Below, piece by piece: positions 57,549 to 64,000 of a stretch of DNA of 64,000 nucleotides (positions within the stretch are counted from its first letter, which is position 1; every line of letters begins with the position of its first letter). Below the pieces are notes generated by a model. The model was not told where the DNA came from, searched no databases, and saw nothing but the letters and a program-made list of their open reading frames with translations. The translations under genes and the position numbers were made by a program. The stretch lies in contig JAUJYZ010001247.1 of NCBI GenBank assembly GCA_033675265.1, positions 62,001 to 126,000 on the forward strand, given 5' to 3'. The DNA is from Actinostola sp. cb2023. Its lineage: Eukaryota > Cnidaria > Anthozoa > Actiniaria > Actinostolidae.

Positions 57549-58124
57549 ATGGATAATAGCCATATTATCGAGCAAAAAATTTGTGCCAATGATCGCAAGG
57601 TCTGGGCTCGAGAATTGGAGCGAGAGAAGAAGCCAGTGACACTGCATGGTCTAATAACCTGGATGACAGTAGAGATGAAATCTCGAATGAGAGCGACAGC
57701 ACCAATAAGGACCAGCTCCAACAACACCCGAGCAGTTCATCACGTGACAACAGAGTACAACAATAAACAACACAAGTGTCGGATGTGCCAGAACTCCACG
57801 CACTGGCCTGGTCAATGCCAGAAACTGACAGCGCTTACTGTCGAGGATCGCCTTAAAGCGGCAAAGGAGAGCCACGCTTGTTTTAGCTGTTTAAAGCAAG
57901 CCGGACGAAATCATCGTTCTGCTAACTGCAATAGACGCAAGCAGTGCACAAAATCTGAGAATGGAAAGGAATGCCCGTACTATCATCACCCACTTCTGCA
58001 CAAGACTAACGCTGCCACCGTCGGAGCAACATCCATACCTGACATCAATAACGCTATGTTACCGGTGATAACTGCACGATTTGTGGCCAAAATGGACTGC
58101 AAAAACAAGGAAACGTTTTATTAG
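57549..58124 (+). pseudogene. BEL/Pao gag fragment
   Basis: It starts mid-gag (KVWARELEREKKPVTLHGL, MKSRMRATAPIR). Two zinc-knuckle-like clusters typical of BEL/Pao follow: CRMCQNSTHWPGQC, then CFSCLKQAGRNHRSANC and CPYYHHPLLHK. The frame is lost at 58122 next to an A5 run; the protease continues in another frame from about 58095 (NVLLDSGAQISLI). No LTR or gag start was found. It would package retroelement RNA in an intact copy. Confidence 0.85.
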
Positions 58125-58921
58125 ACTCAGGAGCTCAGATAAGCCTGATCCGCGACGAAACTGCCACAATGCTGGGATTGAAAGGAAAGGACACTTCCAT
58201 AACAATTACCAAAGTCGGTGGAGAAGAAGAAAACATCAAGACTAAGATATTTAAAGTCTCCATTTGTGCCGCTGACAACAGTAAGGTGTACTCAATCAAA
58301 GCAATAGGAATCCCGTGCATCAGTAACGAGATTGCAGAAGTGCATCTAAAACCGGTTACACAGATACTTGGCCTAGAGAATGAGAGGATCCGCCGCGGTA
58401 AAGGTCCCGTCGATTTGCTAATCGGAATTGACCACGCCCAGTTGCATACAGGCCAGACGAAGCAAGTCGGACAATTGATGGCAAGAAACACGCCGTTTGG
58501 ATGGGTGGTGTTTGGAAGTAGGACAGAAGACACCACAGGAGCAAGTCATATCTGCCATGTTCGCCATACTGCACCTGTAGATCTAATAGACTTTTGGAAA
58601 ACCGAAACCATGGGGGTCGAAACAAAGCCATGTGTCTGCGAGGCTGACAAATTGACGCAAGCAGAGAGAGAAGAAACAGAGATTATCGAGAAGTCGTGTC
58701 AAAAGGTCGGACGTCAATGGATGATACCATACCCATGGAAGGAAGATCCCAAACTATTACCGGACAACAAATCTCTAACAATGAAACGATTAGAATCGAC
58801 GGAGCGACGCCTATTAAAGCAGAATCCAGAGCAAGCCACAGCCTATAACAAACAGATGACCGAAATGACTGAAATGCTATCCAAGAAGGAAGTGGAGAAC
58901 TACAAAGGACCTAATAAGTAA
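58095..58921 (+). pseudogene. BEL/Pao protease and linker
   Basis: The aspartic protease active site LLDSGAQISLI opens this piece. A DUF1758-like body follows (ITITKVGGEEE, GPVDLLIGIDHAQLH, NTPFGWVVFG), then the pre-RT linker (KVGRQWMIPYPWKEDP, STERRLLKQNPEQ). It ends at a stop (58919-58921) created by a local duplication: ACTACAAAGGACCT occurs twice, 34 bp apart. Confidence 0.85.
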
Positions 58922-58929
58922 ATGCTACA

Positions 58930-59640
58930 AAAACTACAAAGGACCTGTTCACTACATCCCGCACCACGCTGTGATAAGACCTGAAAAAAGAAGCACACCA
59001 GTACGAATCGTGTTTAACTCTTCATCTGCTTATCAAGGTCACAAGTTGAATGGTTATTGGATGAAGGGACCCGATCTGCTGAATAACATATTTGGAGTTG
59101 TTCTGAGGTTCCGAGAGAAAAGCGTTGCCGTAATGGGAGACATCTCGAAGATGTACCACAGAATTCTCATACCCGAAGAAGATCAACATGTACATCGTTT
59201 CCTGTGGAGAGAGTTAGAGATTGACAGAGAGCCAGACGTCTACATTAAAACTGTGTTGACGTTCGGAGACAAGCCAGCGCCTGCCATGGCACAGATAGCG
59301 CTAAGAAAAACGGCTCAAGAGAACAAGAACGATTTTCCAGAAGCAGCTGAAGTGCTTACGAAGAACACGTACATGGATGACATCTGCGACTCGGTCGGCA
59401 CTGTAAGTCAGGCACAGCAATTAACGAAAGATCTCGATAAGGTACTGGAGAGTGGAGGTTTTAATGTAAAGGGCTGGACATCGAATAAAGTCATAAGAGG
59501 AAACGCTGATGAGGAAATGAAAGAAGCAGAAGAGATAAAGATGTTACAAGGTGAAGATGAAGAAAAAGTCTTAGAATAGTATGGAGCCACAGGACTGATA
59601 AGTTTCAATTTAAAGTTAAAGCAAACATTATGCGAAAGTA
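58930..59640 (+). pseudogene. BEL/Pao reverse transcriptase fragment
   Basis: The RT palm/finger text is clear: TPVRIVFNSSSAYQGHKLN, VAVMGDISKMYHRI, HRFLWRELEI and the catalytic NTYMDDICDS. After a frame shift near 59571 the text TDKFQFKVKAN continues briefly, then homology ends near 59640. RNase H and integrase are missing, so the element is 3'-truncated, next to the DIRS/Ngaro-like element. Confidence 0.88.
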
Positions 59641-59889
59641 TAATGACATTTTTATATCGCATCACATCCTTGTATATCACTCAACACTTGTCGTCGCACG
59701 TGGTCCAAGGGCGGAGGCTAAAGCGAACCAATCACAGATTGATCACGTGCGCAGTGAGATCTACTTAGATCCATGAGGGCTATGATTCAGCCCCTTTTGC
59801 TGTGCACACCATCGTGGACTCACACCTGATTCGAACATTTCAGGCAAGTTAAGTTAATTTTCTTTGTATTCTGGGAATTACTTTATATT
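59641..59889. other. Leader of the DIRS/Ngaro-like element
   Basis: This is the gap between BEL homology and the SGNH gene. It is more GC-rich than its surroundings (CACGTGGTCCAAGGGCGGAGG; GATCACGTGCGCAGTGAGATC) and probably contains the left terminal repeat, but no matching copy lies in the window. Confidence 0.35.
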
Positions 59890-60468
59890 ATGGAGCCTCC
59901 CCGTGTTCTTATTCTTGGACATTCTTTTATACGTCGATTGCGGCAATTTGTTGAAGAACACTCATCTGAATTTAAGCTAGATTTTCGAATCACCGAACCT
60001 GCCGTCGTTCGCTGGCATGGTGTTGGAGGCCGCACGGTGGCTAAATGTAAACGATTAGACCTCCATGTTGTGTGTGCCTTTAAACCCGATGTTGTTTTCT
60101 TGCAACTCGGCACCAACGATTTAACCTGCCGCGGTATGACGGCTTTAACCGTTGGTTCAGAAATAGATGATTTTGTCCGCCTTTTACACGAAGAACATGG
60201 GGTTAGGCTCATCTGTGTAGGTCAGACACTGCGTCGCAGTTATTCTGAAAAATTTAATAGGGAGGTCGGGTTACTGGCTAAATACCTTAAAACAGTCCTA
60301 GAACCCCTACCCTATGTAATATACTGGCCTCATAGGGGCTTTTGGAATCCACGTCGCCCCATTTTGTTCTGCGATGGTGTACACCTCAATAACGAGGGGC
60401 AACACAAATTATATCGAAGCATTAGAGGGGCAGTGCTTAAATGTTTGCATTCTATACGGGACCGTTGA
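59890..60468 (+). CDS. SGNH/GDSL-type hydrolase of the retroelement
   Basis: It is an intact 192-residue protein. Block I is ILGHSFIRR (nucleophile Ser in GHS), block II VGGRT (Gly), block III LQLGTNDL (Asn) and block V DGVHLNNEGQHKLY (Asp and His). SGNH hydrolases cleave ester bonds; such domains are known in some Ngaro-type tyrosine-recombinase retroelements, with unclear function. It precedes the RT gene by 488 bp on the same strand. No signal peptide or membrane segment is seen. Confidence 0.85.
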   Translation: MEPPRVLILGHSFIRRLRQFVEEHSSEFKLDFRITEPAVVRWHGVGGRTVAKCKRLDLHVVCAFKPDVVFLQLGTNDLTCRGMTALTVGSEIDDFVRLLHEEHGVRLICVGQTLRRSYSEKFNREVGLLAKYLKTVLEPLPYVIYWPHRGFWNPRRPILFCDGVHLNNEGQHKLYRSIRGAVLKCLHSIRDR

Positions 60469-60956
60469 TAAGAAGAGTAGCTCTTCCCGTTTGGTATAGA
60501 AATTTATTTACATTTGGTTATGCGTTCGGTCGGCCTTTTGAATCCATCATTCTTATCTTGAACATTGTTATGTTCCGTGACGGCACTTGAGCCACTCGGA
60601 CAATTATTGTGTGGATTCTTGAGAATCCCATTTTGTGTGGTTCAAGGGCTTTTAGCTTGCGCTTTATGTTACCATTGAGTGTACAATCCTTATCGGCCGC
60701 CATATCGGCGCGCCCTATTCACTCGGTAATGGCGCCTTTGTCATAATGATTGGACTCAATTTACCTGTTATTGCCTCATTACCGACGTATAATTTATATA
60801 TCTTTCTCAAATTCGTGGAATGAGCACCTTTTATCAGCATTTTACCCAATATCTCTGTATGCAACATTTTTTGCGCTGCCTTTTCATTGCTAGTTTAGCT
60901 TGACTTGAAGCTGATATTAGTATAAACACCATTAATGTGTTCCTTCATCATAAGTC
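60469..60956. other. Gap between hydrolase and RT genes
   Basis: No gene is evident on the plus strand. It could hold a separate leader or internal repeat of the retroelement; nothing specific is visible. Confidence 0.4.
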
Positions 60957-62980
60957 ATGCCTCCACGTAAGCGCCAAAGAACACGCACGTCCGATGCAGT
61001 GGAAGTCGACCCTTCACAAGCTCAAGTGCCACCAGCAGTTAATGGTGGATCGGCTACTGGGCCCTCCATTGACGCATCATCTTTAGCAGACACGATCTGC
61101 TCCGCCGTGCGTAGTGCCCTCGCCAATCATCAGCAGCGAGAAACACCTGGTAACCAAGTTGAGGCGGCAGTAGCAGCGACTGTCAATAGTATTGCCAGTG
61201 GTTCAGGTACTATTTCAGATTTAACTGTTTTACCTGAAACAGTTGAACCTCGCTCGCCTATATTTGCGAGCATAACAGTACCACTAGGAAGCCGCTTAAA
61301 TGCTAAGCTTAAATCCAAAATATGGGCCAACGAGTTTATCGATTTTGGGGTCCTGTTGGAGATTTCACCGAATCCAAATAAGTACTCCCTGTCACTCTCT
61401 ACCGATGCATCAACGCAAGCGAAATTTACGCTCGAACCCTGTCAAGCCACACAAAAAATTGGCTCTATAAGTCAGTGGGTGACAGCATTCCATACCTTTG
61501 TTGCTGTTTATTCGGTGAAGTTCCCAACTTCGGTGAAGTTCCCAATCAATGGTTTTTCGGTAGGTTTTAAAATTGGTTCCGTTGGAAACTGTCATTCATT
61601 TATCTCGCCAAATCTCAAAAGTGCAACGGAAAATCCACAGGTTATTATCAATAAACTGGGCAAGGAACGGGAAGCAGGCAGGATTGTTGGACCCTTTTCC
61701 TCTCCCCCATTTTTGAATTTCGTTTCTTCTCCTTTGGGTGTAGTCCCTAAAAAGACTCCGTCTGAATTTCGTCTCATCCACCATTTGTCATACCCCGAGG
61801 GCTCGTCGGTAAATGATTCTATCCCCGACGAGACTTCCTCAGTCCATTATGCTAGAATTAGCGATGCAATTCAGGTTATTAAAACCACTGGAGCGGGTTG
61901 TTATATGGCGAAAACTGATATCAAATCAGCTTTTCGTATTGTTCCAATTCACCCTGATGATTACCATCTGTTGGGCATGAAATGGAATGATTCATATTAT
62001 TTTGATCGTTGCTTACCTATGGGTTGTTCATCATCGTGCGCGATTTTCGAAGCTTTTAGTACCTCTTTAGAATGGCTATCAAAACACCATCTGGGTGCCT
62101 CGAGCGTGCTCCATATTCTTGATGACTTTTTGTTTATCGCTGAAACTGAGGCCAAGTGCAGGGATGACCTTAATAAATTTTTATTAATGTGCCAACATCT
62201 AGGCATTCCCATTGCACAAGAAAAAACTGAAGGGCCTGAAACTACGCTTCAATTCGCCGGTATTACTCTAGACTCGGTTATTATGGAGGCACGTTTACCA
62301 GAGGAGAAGCTTCTAAAATGTCGCACTATGTTGACGGCCCTTTATAAGCGCCGCAAAGTAACTTTACGGGAGCTTCAGTCTTTATTAGGACTTCTGAATT
62401 TTACGTGTTCAGTAGTACTTCCTGGCCGTGCCTTTCTCCGTCGCCTTATTGATCTCACCAAAGGTGCGCGCCGCCCGCATCATCGCATACCATTAACTAA
62501 AGCGGCTCGGCTTGACATTCTTACTTGGTTGACCTTTTTGGAAGAGTTTAATGGCAGAACATTTTTCTTGGAGGAAAGATGGCTCTCATCACCTCCACTT
62601 ACAATGTACTCAGATGCAGCGGGGTCGAAAGGCTATGGCGCCATTTTTGGGAGTAAATGGTTTTACGGAGATTGGCCGGACAATTGGAAATCAATTAATA
62701 TTACGTTTCTTGAGCTTTTTCCCATAGTCATTGCGCTGCACGTGTGGGCTAGCTTTATGGCCAACAAATGTGTGCATTTCTTTACTGATAACGCTGCTGT
62801 GGTTGAGATAATTAATCAACAAACCTCTAAACATCGCATGTGCCGGGCGTTGACAATACAAGGGCCGATTTAATCTCTCGATTTCAGATCCAAGCGTTCA
62901 GGGAAATATTTCCCGAAGCCGACGAAGCACCCACGCAGGTACCCGAGAACCTACTTCCGAGGAGTTGGTTGTTACATTAA
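60957..62980 (+). pseudogene. DIRS/Ngaro gag-RT-RNase H polyprotein (deleted)
   Basis: The frame opens at ATG (MPPRKRQRTRTSDAVEVD). A gag-like part (SRLNAKLKSKIWANEFIDFG, IGSISQWVTAFHTFVAVY) runs into RT with GPFSSPPFLNFVSSPLGVVP, AKTDIKSAFRIVPIHPDD, LPMGCSSSCAIFE and the catalytic HILDDFLF. RNase H residues lie in TMYSDAAGSKGYGAIF, ITFLELFPIVIAL and FFTDNAAVVEIINQ. A local duplication of CGGTGAAGTTCCCAA near 61513 marks a probable deletion between gag and RT. A second deletion near 62845 shifts the frame (stop at 62873); the proper C-terminus (DNTRADLISRFQ to LLPRSWLLH) continues to 62980. Confidence 0.85.
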
Positions 62981-63890
62981 AAGAATTACTTAATTCGTCT
63001 CTAACAACTGCTTCTCAGAAGATGTATCATAGAGCATGGGCGGTCTTCGGGGAATTTTATCAACGTTATTATCATCAAACCAATCTAACGTTTCCTGTCG
63101 CGACTTCTTGTCTCGCCTTGTTTGTCTCATATCTCTGTGCACGAAGTTTGGCCCCAGCAACTATCAACTCGTATCTTTCGGCCATCGGATACGTGCATAA
63201 AATGAAAGGAGTCACTGATCCTACTAAAGCATTCGTCATACAAAAATTACTTGTAGCTGTAAGCCGTCGGAGCAAGGCCGACATTCGATTACCGATTTCT
63301 CGCCCACTGCTCTATGAACTTGTAAAATCTCTTGCACATACTAACTCTTCGGCCTACCAGCGCTCTCTCTACTCAGCCATGTTTATGGTGGCTTTCTATG
63401 GTTTCTTTAGAATAGGAGAGCTAGCTAGTAAAACTAGAACCGGACCGGTCGAGGTGGTCCAGTACGAACAAGTCAAATTTCTTGTACGTGATAGTCAGGT
63501 CACCACAGTGAAGATAATAATAACAAAATTTAAACAACACGGCCAATCGTCCCTTTGATATTTTAATAGACAGGGAGTCTTCAGAACTCTTCTGTCCAGT
63601 CCAACTTTTAAATGACTATTTTAAGGTCAGGCTATGGCAATGGACCTCTTTTCTGTTTCGCCGACGGCACGCCAGTAACGGTTGCTCAGTTTAACACAGA
63701 ACTGCGCCAAGCCTTGGTTTTCTGTGGTTTAGATACATCGCGATACAAAGGCCATAGCTTCCGAATTGGTGCAGCCTGTCACGCAGCAGAACGAGGTCTA
63801 TCAGATGCGCAAAGTAGAGCTTTAGGGCGTTGGAATTCAGATGCCTTTAAACTGTATATTCGCCCACCATCTTTATCAGCTAATCGTTAA
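62965..63890 (+). pseudogene. DIRS/Ngaro tyrosine recombinase
   Basis: This is the recombinase that replaces integrase in these retroelements. The N-terminal SAM-like part (MYHRAWAVFGEFYQRYY, LAPATINSYLSAIGYVH) precedes catalytic blocks FFRIGEL (Arg), GHSFRIGAACHAAERG (His-x-x-Arg), ALGRWNSDAFKLYIR (Trp in the second His position, then Tyr). The 5' end overlaps the RT frame by 16 bp. Frames shift near 63551 and again near 63625; a middle segment (PFDILIDRESSELFCPVQLL) links them in the third frame. It ends at 63890; the terminal repeats lie beyond the window. Confidence 0.88.
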
Positions 63891-64000
63891 AACAACCAAT
63901 CCAGGACTGTCGGTCGTAATATTGGTGCTCTTGCGCGGGTCAGACATGAGCTGCTGTGTATTTTCGCTGTGTTGCGACCTCAGTTTCTGGGAGGAAAGTC

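Overview
The window is nuclear DNA of an invertebrate animal. It is AT-rich, has spliceosomal GT/AG introns, and is packed with metazoan-type transposable elements. The BEL/Pao, DIRS/Ngaro, Helentron and G2E3-like HECT proteins look most like those I know from cnidarians, but a sponge or another invertebrate cannot be excluded. I see no rRNA, no CRISPR, no complete tRNA and no convincing intact host gene. Almost every coding stretch belongs to a mobile element, and most carry frameshifts or nonsense codons.

Left part (1-14.5 kb): a Crypton-like tyrosine recombinase remnant lies at 3-769, followed by a small two-exon coiled-coil gene remnant. Next is an 8.3-kb DNA transposon (3257-11571) with perfect 36-bp terminal inverted repeats (TIRs). 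It carries two convergent genes: an intact spliced accessory gene on the plus strand and a broken large transposase-like gene on the minus strand. A scrambled Gypsy-type retroelement with a 127-bp LTR follows (11730-14500).

Middle part (14.5-35.7 kb): foldback elements, a repetitive-family gene remnant (16.4-18 kb), a Gypsy gag/protease scrap and a 20-bp EcoRI-rich minisatellite. Then comes a second, diverged copy of the two-gene transposon (about 23.9-32.6 kb) with the same convergent layout and the same first-intron phase. A 3.36-kb Tc1/mariner (IS630-like) element has inserted into its exon 2. That element has 170-bp TIRs, a DD37E transposase, and an opposing gene for a PB1-domain/zinc-motif protein. 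A G2E3-like HECT pseudogene follows.

Right part (35.7-64 kb): Helentron DNA occurs as a helicase-endonuclease fragment (35.7-38.4 kb), an internally deleted 2A-OTU plus RPA derivative (38.7-43.9 kb), and a nearly full-length copy (46.4-55.1 kb). The full copy is ordered 2A peptide, OTU protease, Rep, Pif1-like helicase, endonuclease, RPA. A 1.84-kb TTAA foldback element has inserted into one RPA gene without disturbing its frame. A Merlin remnant separates the copies. A BEL/Pao fragment (57.5-59.6 kb) and a DIRS/Ngaro-like element with an SGNH hydrolase, RT-RNase H and tyrosine recombinase (59.9-63.9 kb) close the window.

The most interesting items are: the two-gene convergent transposon family seen twice, with an unrecognised transposase-like protein and a conserved accessory protein; the mariner element with a PB1 accessory gene; and a hairpin array in the Helentron 5' coding region whose stems covary and whose loops are GNRA and UUCG-type. 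Many frame breaks fall in homopolymers or short repeats, so some may be sequence errors rather than decay.
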